Assembly (NCBI RefSeq): GCF_932526225.1
Contig: NC_064045.1
Coordinates: 744,001 to 808,000, forward strand
Source: Nematostella vectensis
Lineage: Eukaryota; Cnidaria; Anthozoa; Actiniaria; Edwardsiidae
Length of the DNA: 64,000 nucleotides
Reading direction: 5' to 3'
Shown: piece by piece, positions 12,569 through 23,699 of the stretch
Position numbering within the stretch: the first letter of the stretch is position 1
Layout: every line of letters starts with the position of its first letter
Notes under the pieces: model-generated
What the model was told of the DNA's origin: nothing
Seen by the model: only the letters and a program-made list of their open reading frames with translations
Database searches by the model: none
Position numbers and translations under genes: made by a program

Positions 12569-13493
12569 ATGGTGTTCTTTGTTAAAGGGAAGTCTCAAAA
12601 CTTCTGGGTTGGACCGCATATGGTACTTCTAAGAGCCTCTCGAGAGAACCAGCCTTATCTAGATTTTTTTGGTCCGTCCTGTCACGCCCAGGGCATGCAC
12701 AAACACGTGTGGGCCGCACCCACCATCACTTTTATAATGGTCCCTCTTCCTTATCACAAGTCTGGTACTCTTAACATTATGTGGTGTTATGGAGTAATGT
12801 ACTCTTACATGAGAGAAAAAGCGTCTTTTGTTTTAATTTTATATTGAAACCTGTGTCAACAGGTGTAAAGTGTATTAACACTAGCTTTACACCTATAAAA
12901 TATCAACAACTATCTGTGATAGAAGTGGCTGGCGTAATGACAGCTTGGCTTGCTTGAATCTGTCTTGTATTTGGCTAGAACTAGTTCTTTGATCTCGAAC
13001 GGGTAAAGGGGCCCATGCAGGTTATTTTTTTTCACGATATACACCTTATAATTATAATTGATGTCCATCGCAATCCCTGCTTCCTAAAGTTAGAGCCTAG
13101 TGCACCACTGGAGTCTAATGGACTCCGAGAAATTTAAAAATGCATACTGCTAGTTTTGCCGCTGTTAATTTATCATATACCATTGTCTGGTCTCGCAAAT
13201 AAATAATAAGAGATACATTATATATTTCAATATATACAGAAATACTTTATATATTAATATAATATAAGAGTCTCCAGAGGGACTTTGAAGGCTGTTACAA
13301 AACTGTGCTTATTATACATGTACGACCTACTTTTGGTTTAGAAGTTTGTGAGAAGTCATTGAATATCTTATTCCGTTTTGATTCTCTGGTTACTGACAAG
13401 TCCTGGTGCAGGTGCTAATGGCCAGATTAGAAGAGTTCTGGGCTCTTGTCAAAGTCGTATTCGTTTTTTTTTTCTGTGTTTTGAATAGTCCAC
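12569..13493. repeat. Unit 14, class A, 925 bp
   Basis: Copy of unit 2 with the same TTATAATGG and GTTATGGAG. Shorter T-tract before the next landmark; private GCTGTTACAAAAC. Confidence 0.95.
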
Positions 13494-14423
13494 ATGGTGT
13501 TCTTTGTTGAAGGGAAGTCTCAAAACTTCTGGGTTGGACCGCATGTGGTACTTCTAAGAGCCTCTCGAGAGAACAAGCCTTATCTAGATTTTTTTGGTCC
13601 GTCCTGTCACGCCCAGGGCATGCACAAACACGTGTGGGCCTCACCCCCCATCACTTTTGTAATGGTCCCTCCTCCTTATCACAAGTCTGCTACTCATAAC
13701 ATTATGTGGTGTCATGGAGTAATGTACTCTTACATGAGAGAGAAAGCGTCTTTTGTTTTAATTTTATATTGAAACCTGAGTCAACAGGTGTAAAGTGTAT
13801 TAACACTAGCTTTACACCTGTAAAATATCAGCAACTATCTGTGATAGAAGTGGCTGGCGTAAAGACAGCTTGGCTTGCTTGAATCTCTGCCTTGTATTTG
13901 GATAGAACTAGTTCTTTGATCTCGAACGGGTAAAGGGGCCCATGCAGGTTATTTTTTTTCACGATATACACCTTATAATTATAATTGATGTCCATCGCAA
14001 TCCCTGCTTCCTAAAGTTAGAGCCTAGTGCACCACTGGAGTCCAATGGACTCCGAGAAATTTAAAAATTCCTACTGCTAGTTTTGCCGCTGTTAATTTAA
14101 CATATACCATTGTCTGGTCTTGCAAATAAATAATAAGAGATACTTTATACATTTCAATATATACAGAAATACTTTGTATATTAATTTAATATAAGAGTCT
14201 CCAGAGGGACTTTGAAGGCTGTTCCAAAAATGTGCTTATTATACATGTACGACCTACTTTGGGTTTAGAAGTTTGTGAGAAGTCATTGAATATCTTATTC
14301 GGTTTTGATTCTCTGGTGTACTGACTAGTCCTGGTGCAGGTGCCAATGGCCAGATTAGAAGAGTTCTGGGCTCTTGTCAAAGTCGTATTAGTTTTTTATT
14401 TTTCGGTGTATTGAATAGTCCAC
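13494..14423. repeat. Unit 15, class C, 930 bp
   Basis: First unit of the third C B B D C' block. Has the common AAATAAATAATAAG, unlike units 3 and 8. Confidence 0.95.
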
Positions 14424-15351
14424 ATGGTGTTCTTTGTTGAAGGGAAGTCTCAAAACTTCTGGGTTGGACCGCATATGGTACTTCTAAGATTCTCTCGAGA
14501 GAACCAGCCTTATCTAGATTTTTTTGGTCCGTCCTGTCACGCCCAGGGCATGCACAAACACGTGTGGGCCGCACCCACCATCACTTTTGTAATGGTCCCT
14601 CTTCCTTATCACAAGTCTGGTACTCTTAACATTATGTGGTGTCATGGAGTAATGTACTCTTACATGAGAGAGAAAGCGTCTTTTGTTTTAATTTTATATT
14701 GAAACCTGTGTCAACAGGTGTAAAGTGTATTAACACTAGCTTTACACCTATAAAATATCAACAACTATCTGTGATAGAAGTGGCTGGCGTAATGACAGCT
14801 TGGCTTGCTTGAATCTGCCTTGTATTTGGCTAGAACTAGTTCTTTGATCTCGAACGGGTAAAGGGGCCCATGCAGGTTATTTTTTTTCACAATATACACC
14901 TTATAATTATAATTGATGTCCATCGCAATCCCTGCTTCCTAAAGTTAGAGCCTAGTGCACCACTGGAGTCCAATGGACTCCGAGAAATTTAAAAATTCCT
15001 ACTGCTAGTTTTGCCGCTGTTAATTTAACATATACCATTGTCTGGTCTTGCAAATAAATAATAAGAGATACTTTATACATTTCAATATATACAGAAATAC
15101 TTTGTATATTAATTTAATATAAGAGTCTCCAGAGGGACTTTGAAGGCTGTTCCAAAAATGTGCTTATTATACATGTACGACCTACTTTGGGTTTAGAAGT
15201 TTGTGAGAAGTCATTGAATATCTTAGTCGGTTTTGATTCTCTGGTGTACTGACTAGTCCTGGTGCAGGTGCCAATGGCCAGATTAGAAGAGTTCTGGGCT
15301 CTTGTCAAAGTCGTATTAGTTTTTTATTTTTCGGTGTATTGAATAGTCCAC
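14424..15351. repeat. Unit 16, class B, 928 bp
   Basis: Private AAGATTCTCTCG in the head and TCTTAGTCGG in the tail. Confidence 0.95.
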
Positions 15352-16276
15352 ATGGTGTTCTTTGTTGAAGGGAAGTCTCAAAACTTCTGGGTTGGACCGC
15401 ATATGGTACTTCTAAGAGCCTCTCGAGAGAACCAGCCTTATCTAGATTTTTTTGGTCCGTCCTGTCACGCCCAGGGCATGCACAAACACGTGTGGGCCGC
15501 ACCCACCATCACTTTTGTAATGGTCCCTCTTCCTTATCACAAGTCTGGTACTCTTAACATTATGTGGTGTCATGGAGTAATGTACTCTTACATGAGAGAG
15601 AAAGCGTCTTTTGTTTTAATTTTATATTGAAACCTGTGTCAACAGGTGTAAAGTGTATTAACACTAGCTTCACACCTATAAAATATCAACAACTATCTGT
15701 GATAGAAGTGGCTGGCGTAATGACAGCTTGGCTTGCTTGAATCTGCCTTGTATTTGGCTAGAACTAGTTCTTTGATCTCGAACGGGTAAAGGGGCCCATG
15801 CAGGTTATTTTTTTTCACAATATACACCTTATAATTATAATTGATGTCCATCGCAATCCCTGCTTCCTAAAGTTAGAGCCTAGTGCACCACTGGAGTCCA
15901 ATGGACTCCGAGAAATTTAAAAATGCATACTGCTAGTTTTGCCGCTGTTAATTTATCATATACCATTGTCTGGTCTCGCAAATAAATAATAAGAGATACA
16001 TTATATATTTCAATATATACAGAAATACTTTATATATTAATATAATATAAGAGTCTCCAGAGGGACTTTGAAGGCTGTTCCAAAACTGTGCTTATTATAC
16101 ATGTACGACCTACTTTGGGTTTAGAAGTTTGTGAGAAGTCATTGAATATCTTATTCGGTTTTGATTCTCTGGTTACTGACAAGTCCTGGTGCAGGTGCTA
16201 ATGGCCAGATTAGAAGAGTTCTGGGCTCTTGTCAAAGTCGTATTCGTTTTTTTTTTCGGTGTTTTGAATAGTCCAC
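15352..16276. repeat. Unit 17, class B, 925 bp
   Basis: Full-length counterpart of truncated units 5 and 10. Private AGCTTCACACC in the right arm of the 38-bp hairpin. Confidence 0.95.
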
Positions 16277-17206
16277 ATGGTGTTCTTTGTTGAAGGGAAG
16301 TCTCAAAACTTCTGGGTTGGACCGCATGTGGTACTTCTAAGAGCCTCTTGAGAGAACAAGCCTTATCTAGATTTTTTTGGTCCGTCCTGTCACGCCCAGG
16401 GCATGCACAAACACGTGTGGGCACCAACCCCTATCACTTTTGTAATGGTCCTTTTTTCCTATCACAAGTCTGCTACTCATAACATTATGTGGTGTCATGG
16501 AGTAATGTACTCTAACAAGAGAGAGAAAGCGTCTTTTGTTTTAATTTTATATTGAAACCTGTGTCAACAGGTGTAAAATGTATTAACACTAGCTTTACAC
16601 CTGTAAAATATCAGCAACGATCTGTGATAGAAGTGGCTGGCGTAATGACAGCTTGGCTTGCTTGAATCTCTGCCTTGTATTTGGCTAGAACTAGTTCTTT
16701 GATCTCGAACGGGTAAAGGGGCCCATGCAGGTTATTTTTTTCACGATATACACCTTATATTTATAATTGATGTCCATCGCAATCCCTGCTTCCTAAAGTT
16801 AGAGCCTAGTGCACCACTGGAGTCCAATGGACTCCGTGAAATTTAAAAATGCATACCGCTAGTTTTGCCGCTGTTAATTTATCATATACCATTGTCTGGT
16901 CTCGCAAATAAATAATAAGAGATACATTATATATTTCAATATATACAGAAATACTTTATATGTTAATATAATATAAGAGTCTCCAGAGGGACTTTGATGG
17001 CTGTTCCAAAACTGTGCTTATTATACATGTACGACCTACTTTGGGTTTAGAAGTTTGTGAGAAGTCATTGAATATCTTATTCGGTTTTGATTTATCTGGT
17101 GTACTGACTAGTCCTGGTGCAGGTGCCAATGGCCAGATTAGAAGAGTTCTGGGCTCTTGTCAAAGTCGTATTCGTTTTTTATTTTTCGGTGTATTGAATA
17201 GTCCAC
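16277..17206. repeat. Unit 18, class D, 930 bp
   Basis: CCTCTTGAG gives TGA in the head frame and removes the CTCTCGAGAG palindrome. Private CTAACAAGAG and CAACGATCTG. Confidence 0.95.
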
Positions 17207-18136
17207 ATGGTGTTCTTTGTTGAAGGGAAGTCTCAAAACTTCGGGGTTGGACCGCATGTGGTACTTCTAAGAGCCTCTCGAGAGAACAAGCCTTATCTAG
17301 ATTTTTTTGGTCCGTCCTGTCACGCCCAGGGCATGCACAAACACGTGTGGGCCTCACCCCCCACCACTTTTGTAATGGTCCCTCCTCCTTATCACAAGTC
17401 TGCTACTCATAACATTATGTGGTGTCATGGAGTAATGTACTCTTACATGAGAGAGAAAGCGTCTTTTGTTTTAATTTTATATTGAAACCTGAGTCAACAG
17501 GTGTAAAGTGTATTAACACTAGCTTTACACCTGTAAAATATCAGCAACTATCTGTGATAGAAGTGGCTGGCGTAAAGACAGCTTGGCTTGCTTGAATCTC
17601 TGCCTTGTATTTGGATAGAACTAGTTCTTTGATCTCGAACGGGTAAAGGGGCCCATGCAGGTTATTTTTTTTCACGATATACACCTTATAATTATAATTG
17701 ATGTCCATCGCAATCCCTGCTTCCTAAAGTTAGAGCCTAGTGCACCACTGGAGTCCAATGGACTCCGAGAAATTTAAAAATTCCTACTGCTAGTTTTGCC
17801 GCTGTTAATTTAACATATACCATTGTCTGGTCTTGCAAATAAATAATAAGAGATACTTTATACATTTCAATATATACAGAAATACTTTGTATATTAATTT
17901 AATATAAGAGTCTCCAGAGGGACTTTGAAGGCTGTTCCAAAAATGTGCTTATTATACATGTACGACCTACTTTGGGTTTAGAAGTTTGTGAGAAGTCATT
18001 GAATATCTTATTCGGTTTTGATTCTCTGGTGTACTGACTAGTCCTGGTGCAGGTGCCAATGGCCAGATTAGAAGAGTTCTGGGCTCTTGTCAAAGTCGTA
18101 TTAGTTTTTTATTTTTCGGTGTATTGAATAGTCCAC
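17207..18136. repeat. Unit 19, class C' with GTTGAA, 930 bp
   Basis: TTCGGGG as in units 7 and 12, but GTTGAA. Private CCCCCCACCAC. Confidence 0.95.
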
Positions 18137-19067
18137 ATGGTGTTCTTTGTTGAAGGGAAGTCTCAAAACTTCTGGGTTGGACCGCATATGGTACTTCTAA
18201 GAGCCTCTCGAGAGAACCAGCCTTATCTAGATTTTTTTGGTCCGTCCTGTCACGCCCAGGGCATGCACAAACACGTGTGGGCCGCACCCACCATCACTTT
18301 TGTAATGGTCCCTCTTCCTTATCACAAGTCTGGTACTCTTAACATTATGTGGTGTCATGGAGTAATGTACTCTTACATGAGAGAGAAAGCGTCTTTTGTT
18401 TTAATTTTATATTGAAACCTGTGTCAACAGGTGTAAAGTGTATTAACACTAGCTTTACACCTATAAAATATCAACAACTATCTGTGATAGAAGTGGCTGG
18501 CGTAAAGACAGCTTGGCTTGCTTGAATCTCTGCCTTGTATTTGGATAGAACTAGTTCTTTGATCTCGAACGGGTAAAGGGGCCCATGCAGGTTATTTTTT
18601 TTCACGATATACACCTTATAATTATAATTGATGTCCATCGCAATCCCTGCTTCCTAAAGTTAGAGCCTAGTGCACCACTGGATTTCAATGGACTCCGAGA
18701 AATTTAAAAATGCATACTGCTAGTTTTGCCGCTGTTAATTTAACGTATACCATTGTCTGGTATTGCAAAAAAATAATAAGAGATACTTTATAAATTTCAA
18801 TATATACAGAAATTTTTTATATATAAATATAATATAAGAGTCGCCAGAGGGACTTTGAAGGCTTTTCCAAAAATGTGCTTATTATACATGTACGACCTAC
18901 TTTGGGTTTGAAAGTTTGTGAGAAGTCATTGAATATCTTATTCGGTTTTGATTTATCTGGTGTACTGACTAGTCCTGGTGCAGGTGCCAATGGCCAGATT
19001 AGAAGAGTTTTTGGCTCTTGTCAAAGTCGTATTCGTTTTTTATTTTTCGGTGTATTGAATAGTCCAC
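18137..19067. repeat. Unit 20, class B, 931 bp, divergent tail
   Basis: Ordinary B head; its tail carries the rare haplotype at 18678-18870. GAGTTTTTGGC precedes the T-tract. Confidence 0.95.
18678..18870. repeat. Divergent sub-haplotype inside unit 20
   Basis: This stretch has a cluster of changes against the array consensus: GGATTTCAATGG, AACGTATACC, TATTGCAAAAAAATAA, TTTATAAATTTC, TATATATAAATATAAT, GAGTCGCCAG and GGCTTTTCC. The density is several times that of flanking sequence. A related haplotype occurs in only one other place in the window (50231-50425). Confidence 0.85.
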
Positions 19068-19979
19068 ATGGTGTTCTTTGTTAAAGGGAAGTCTCAAAAC
19101 TTCTGGGTTGGACCGCATATGGTACTTCTAAGAGCCTCTCGAGAGAACCAGCCTTATCTAGATTTTTTTGGTCCGTCCTGTCACGCCCAGGGCATGCACA
19201 AACACGTGTGGGCCCCACCCACCATCACTTTTGTAATGGTCCCTCTTCCTTATCACAAGTCTGGTACTCTTAACATGGAGTAATGTACTCTTACATGAGA
19301 GAGAAAGCGTCTTTTGTTTTAATTTTATATTGAAACCTGTGTCAACAGGTGTAAAGTGTATTAACACTAGCTTTACACCTATAAAATATCAACAACTATC
19401 TGTGATAGAAGTGGCTGGCGTAATGACAGCTTGGCTTGCTTGAATCTGTCTTGTATTTGGCTAGAACTAGTTCTTTGATCTCGAACGGGTAAAGGGGCCC
19501 ATGCAGGTTATTTTTTTTCACGATATACACCTTATAATTATAATTGATGTCCATCGCAATCCCTGCTTCCTAAAGTTAGAGCCTAGTGCACCACTGGAGT
19601 CCAATGGACTCCGAGAAATTTAAAAATGCATACTGCTAGTTTTGCCGCTGTTAATTTATCATATACCATTGTCTGGTCTCGCAAATAAATAATAAGAGAT
19701 ACATTATATATTTCAATATATACAGAAATACTTTATATATTAATATAATATAAGAGTCTCCAGAGGGACTTTGAAGGGTGTTCCAAAACTGTGCTTATTA
19801 TACATGTACGACCTACTTTGGGTTTAGAAGTTTGTGAGAAGTCATTGAATATCTTATTCGGTTTTGATTCTCTGGTTACTGACAAGTCCTGGTGCAGGTG
19901 CTAATGGCCAGATTAGAAGAGTTCTGGGCTCTTGTCAAAGTCGTATTCGTTTTTTTTTTCTGTGTTTTGAATAGTCCAC
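19068..19979. repeat. Unit 21, class A, 912 bp with 13-bp deletion
   Basis: AACATGGAG replaces a longer stretch that begins AACATTATG and ends GTCATGGAG. The 13 bp lost lie between two CAT triplets (junction 19274-19276), and the head frame shifts. Confidence 0.95.
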
Positions 19980-20047
19980 ATGGTGTTCTTTGTTGAAGGG
20001 AAGTCTCAAAACTTCTGGGTTGGACCGCATGTGGTACTTCTAAGAGC

Positions 20048-20057
20048 CTCTCGAGAG
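20048..20057. repeat. 10-bp palindrome CTCTCGAGAG (reference copy, unit 22)
   Basis: A perfect palindrome carrying one XhoI recognition site per unit, useful as a physical period marker. It is lost in unit 18 (CTCTTGAGAG), unit 55 (CTTTCGAGAG) and unit 65 (GTCTTGAGAG). Confidence 0.85.
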
Positions 20058-20113
20058 AACAAGCCTTATCTAGATTTTTTTGGTCCGTCCTGTCACGCCC
20101 AGGGCATGCACAA

Positions 20114-20121
20114 ACACGTGT
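20114..20121. promoter_or_regulatory. CACGTG E-box/G-box-like core (reference copy, unit 22)
   Basis: The palindrome ACACGTGT centres on CACGTG, a bHLH-type binding core in many eukaryotes. The hexamer is kept in nearly every unit, including E units where the next base changes (CACGTGAGGG). It reads CAAGTG in unit 28. Binding is not shown; the site could be conserved only through homogenisation. Confidence 0.4.
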
Positions 20122-20269
20122 GGGCACCAACCCCTATCACTTTTGTAATGGTCCTTCTTCCCTATCACAAGTCTGCTACTCATAACATTATGTGGTGTCA
20201 TGGAGTAATGTACTCTAACATGAGAGAGAAAGCGTCTTTTGTTTTAATTTTATATTGAAACCTGTGTCA

Positions 20270-20307
20270 ACAGGTGTAAAGTGTATTAACACTAGCTTTA
20301 CACCTGT
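20270..20307. repeat. 38-bp hairpin (reference copy, unit 22)
   Basis: Arms ACAGGTGTAAAG and CTTTACACCTGT pair over 12 bp; the 14-nt loop starts with TGT and contains ACA, allowing a short inner stem. It lies about 10 bp past the end of the head. It is present in essentially every unit (for example 131-168). In units with the A/B/F-type tail, ACCTGT is ACCTAT, which leaves 10 bp. ACCTG also occurs just upstream (20260-20264), so the left arm has two possible partners. The arms contain CAGGTG/CACCTG E-box cores. No function is shown. Confidence 0.88.
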
Positions 20308-20389
20308 AAAATATCAGCAACTATCTGTGATAGAAGTGGCTGGCGTAATGACAGCTTGGCTTGCTTGAATCTCTGCCTTGTATTTGGCT

Positions 20390-20401
20390 AGAACTAGTTC
20401 T
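20390..20401. repeat. 12-bp palindrome (reference copy, unit 22)
   Basis: AGAACTAGTTCT is a perfect palindrome present in nearly all units. Exceptions seen are AGAGCTAGTTCT (about 26,897, unit 29) and AGAACTTGTTCT (about 47,318, unit 51). Confidence 0.85.
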
Positions 20402-20523
20402 TTGATCTCGAACGGGTAAAGGGGCCCATGCAGGTTATTTTTTTTTCACGATATACACCTTATAATTATAATTGATGTCCATCGCAATCCCTGCTTCCTA
20501 AAGATAGAGCCTAGTGCACCACT

Positions 20524-20540
20524 GGAGTCCAATGGACTCC
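20524..20540. repeat. 17-bp hairpin (reference copy, unit 22)
   Basis: GGAGTCC and GGACTCC form a perfect 7-bp stem around AAT. It is conserved in most units. It is weakened in some A units by GGAGTCT, some also with GGACACC (for example units 30, 40, 45, 50, 52), and destroyed in units 20 and 54. Its left edge coincides with the left breakpoint of the 141-bp deletions in units 5 and 10. Confidence 0.88.
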
Positions 20541-20909
20541 GTGAAATTTAAAAATGCATACCGCTAGTTTTGCCGCTGTTAATTTATCATATACCATTGT
20601 CTGGTCTCGCAAATAAATAATAAGAGATACATTATATATTTCAATATATACAGAAATACTTTATATGTTAATATAATATAAGAGTCTCCAGAGGGACTTT
20701 GAAGGCTGTTCCAAAACTGTGCTTATTATACATGTACGGCCTACTTTGGGTTTAAAAGTTTGTGAGAAGTCATTGAATATCTTATTCGGTTTTGATTCTC
20801 TGGTTACTGACAAGTCCTGGTGCAGGTGGCAATGGCCAGATTAGAAGAATTCTGGGCTCTTGTCAAAGTCGTATTCGTTTTTTATTTTTCGGTGTATTGA
20901 ATAGTCCAC

Positions 20910-21838
20910 ATAGTGTTCTTTGTTGAAGGGAAGTCTCAAAACTTCTGGGTTGGACCGCATATGGTACTTTTAAGAGCCTCTCGAGAGAACAAGCCTTATC
21001 TAGATTTTTTTGGTCCGTCCTGTCACGCCCAGGGCATGCACAAACACGTGAGGGCACCAGCCCCCATTACTTTTGTAATGGTCCTTCTTCCTTATCACAA
21101 GTCTGCTACTCATAAAATTATGTGGTGTCATGATTAATGTACTCTTACATGAGAGAGAAAGCGTCTTTTGTTTTAATTTTATATTGAAACCTGAGTCAAC
21201 AGGTGTAAAGTGTATTAACACTAGCTTTACACCTGTGAAATATCAGCAACTACCTGTGATAGAAGTGGCTGGCGTAAAGACAGCTTGGCTTGCTTGAATC
21301 TCTGCCTTGTATTTGGATAGAACTAGTTCTTTGATCTCGAACGGGTAAAGGGGCCCATGCAGGTTATTTTTTTCACGATATACACCTTATAATTATAATT
21401 GATGTCCATCGCAATCCCTGCTTCCTAAAGTTAGAGCCTAGTGCACCACTGGAGTCCAATGGACTCCGAGAAATTTAAAAATTCATACTGCTAGTTTTGC
21501 CGCTGTTAATTTAACATATACCATTGTCTGGTGTTGCAAATAAATAATAAGAGATACTTTATACATTTCAATATATACAGAAATACTTTATATATTAATA
21601 TAATATAAGAGTCTCCAGAGGGACTTTGAAGGCTGTTCCAAAAATGTGCTTATTATACATGTACGACCTACTTTGGGTTTAGAAGTTTGTGAGAAGTCAT
21701 TGAATATCTTATTCGGTTTTGATTTATCTGGTGTACTGACTAGTCCTGGTGCAGGTGCCAATGGCCAGATTAGAAGAGTTTTGGGCTCTTGTCAAAGTCG
21801 TATTCGTTTTTTATTTTTCGGTGTATTGAATAGTCCAC
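20910..21838. repeat. Unit 23, class E, 929 bp
   Basis: GGCACCAGCCCCCATT. CATAAAATTATG and TCATGATTAATG (one base lost) end the head frame early. Tail has ACTACCTGTGAT, shared with unit 24. Confidence 0.95.
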
Positions 21839-22768
21839 ATGGTGTTCTTTGTTAAAGGGAAGTCTCAAAACTTCTGGGTTGGACCGCATATGGTACTTCT
21901 AAGAGCCTCTCGAGAGAACCAGCCTTATCTAGATTTTTTTGGTCCGTCCTGTCACGCCCAGGGCATGCACAAACACGTGTGGGCCGCACCCACCATCACT
22001 TTTGTAATGGTCCCTCTTCCTTATCACAAGTCTGGTACTCTTAACATTATGTGGTGTCATGGAGTAATGTACTCTTACATGAGAGAGAAAGCGTCTTTTG
22101 TTTTAATTTTATATTGAAACCTGAGTCAACAGGTGTAAAGTGTATTAAAACTAGCTTTACACCTGTAAAATATCAGCAACTACCTGTGATAGAAGTGGCT
22201 GGCGTAAAGACAGCTTGGCTTGCTTGAATCTCTGCCTTGTATTTGGATAGAACTAGTTCTTTGATCTCGAACGGGTAAAGGGGCCCATGCAGGTTATTTT
22301 TTTTCACGATATACACCTTATAATTATAATTGATGTCCATCGCAATCCCTGCTTCCTAAAGTTAGAGCCTAGTGCACCACTGGAGTCCAATGGACTCCGA
22401 GAAATTTAAAAATTCATACTGCTAGTTTTGCCGCTGTTAATTTAACATATACCATTGTCTGGTGTTGCAAATAAATAATAAGAGATACTTTATACATTTC
22501 AATATATACAGAAATACTTTATATATTAATATAATATAAGAGTCTCCAGAGGGACTTTGAAGTCTGTTCCAAAAATGTGCTTATTATACATGTACGACCT
22601 ACTTTGGGTTTAGAAGTTTGTGAGAAGTCATTGAATATCTTATTCGGTTTTGATTTATCTGGTGTACTGACTAGTCCTGGTGCAGGTGCCATTGCCAGAT
22701 TAGAAGAGTTTTGGGCTCTTGTCAAAGTCGTATTCGTTTTTTATTTTTCGGTGTATTAAATAGTCCAC
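21839..22768. repeat. Unit 24, class A, 930 bp
   Basis: Tail matches that of unit 23 (ACTACCTGTGAT, TGGTGTTGC). Private ATTAAAACTAG in the hairpin loop and GCCATTGCC before unit 25. Confidence 0.95.
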
Positions 22769-23699
22769 ATGGTGTTCTTTGTTGAGGGGAAGTCTCAAAA
22801 CTTCTGGGTTGGACCGCATATGGTACTTCTAATAGCCTCTCGAGAGAACCAGCCTTATCTAGATTTTTTTGGTCCGTCCTGTCACGCCCAGGGCATGCAC
22901 AAACACGTGTGGGCCGCACCCACCATCACTTTTGTAATGGTCCCTCTTCCTTATCACAAGTCTGGTACTCTTAACATTATGTGGTGTCATGGAGTAATGT
23001 ACTCTTACATGAGAGAGAAAGCGTCTTTTGTTTTAATTTTATATTGAAACCTGTGTCAACAGGTGTAAAGTGTATTAACACTAGCTTTACACCTGTAAAA
23101 TATCAGCAACTATCTGTGATAGAAGTGGCTGGCGTAATGACAGCTTGGCTTGCTTGAATCTCTGCCTTGTATTTGGCTAGAACTAGTTCTTTGATCTCGA
23201 ACGGGTAAAGGGGCCCATGCAGGTTATTTTTTTTCACGATATACTCCTTATAATTATAATTGATGTCCATCGCAATCCCTGCTTCCTGAAGATAGAGCCT
23301 AGTGCACCACTGGAGTCCAATGGACTCCGAGAAATTTAAAAATGCATACTGCTAGTTATGCCGCTGTTAATTTATCATATACCATTGTCTGGTCTCGCAA
23401 ATAAATAATAAGAGATACATTATATATTTCAATATATACAGAAATACTTTATATATTAATATAATATAAGAGTCTCCAGACGGACTTTGAAGGCTGTTCC
23501 AAAACTGTGCTTATTATACATGTACGACCTACTTTGGGTTTAGAAGTTTGTGAGAAGTCATTGAATATCTTATTCGGTTTTGATTCTCTGGTTACTGACA
23601 AGTCCTGGTGCAGGTGCTAATGGCCAGATTAGAAGAGTTCTGGGCTCTTTTCAAAGTCGTATTCGTTTTTTTTTTTTTTCTGTGTTTTGAATAGTCCAC
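22769..23699. repeat. Unit 25, class B, 931 bp
   Basis: Private GTTGAGGGG and CTAATAGCC in the head; ATACTCCTT, AGTTATGCC and CAGACGGAC in the tail. Its T-tract is 14 bases. Confidence 0.95.

Larger units (their letters stand above)
1..18136. repeat. Left domain: E-A-C-B-B-D-C' series with nested block duplications
   Basis: Unit classes in order are C' (partial), E A C B B D C', C B B D C', E A C B B D C'. The second E-A pair (11638-13493) repeats the first (770-2628) at an offset of 10,868 bp and shares private changes, for example CTGCGTTG, TTATAATGG and GTTATGGAG. The five-unit block C B B D C' occurs three times (2629, 7133, 13494). The first two copies are closest to each other and both contain the short 787-bp unit; the third has a full-length unit there. 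Confidence 0.9.
19980..20909. repeat. Unit 22, class D, 930 bp
   Basis: Close to the D consensus and used here as the reference for internal motifs. The unit 21 tail before it has GAAGGGTGTTCC. Confidence 0.95.

Noticed and set aside
20270-20307. Histone mRNA 3' stem-loop or bacterial terminator
   Set aside because: The stem sequence and loop size do not fit the histone consensus, and no U-run follows directly as in an intrinsic terminator.
20270-20330. Helitron 3' end (hairpin followed by CTRR)
   Set aside because: The hairpin is present, but no CTRR terminus follows at the expected distance and no matching 5' end was seen. The element is internal to every tandem unit.
20401-20420. CENP-B box
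   Set aside because: TTTGATCTCGAACGGGT fits the CGGG end of the motif but lacks the TTCG core and the central A (about three of nine essential positions wrong).
20780-20892. Pol III-type RNA gene ending at the T-tract
   Set aside because: A T-run after a structured-looking segment suggested this, but I find no convincing A box, and the closest B-box-like texts (GTTCCAAAAC; CGTTCGAGATC on the minus strand) miss key bases.
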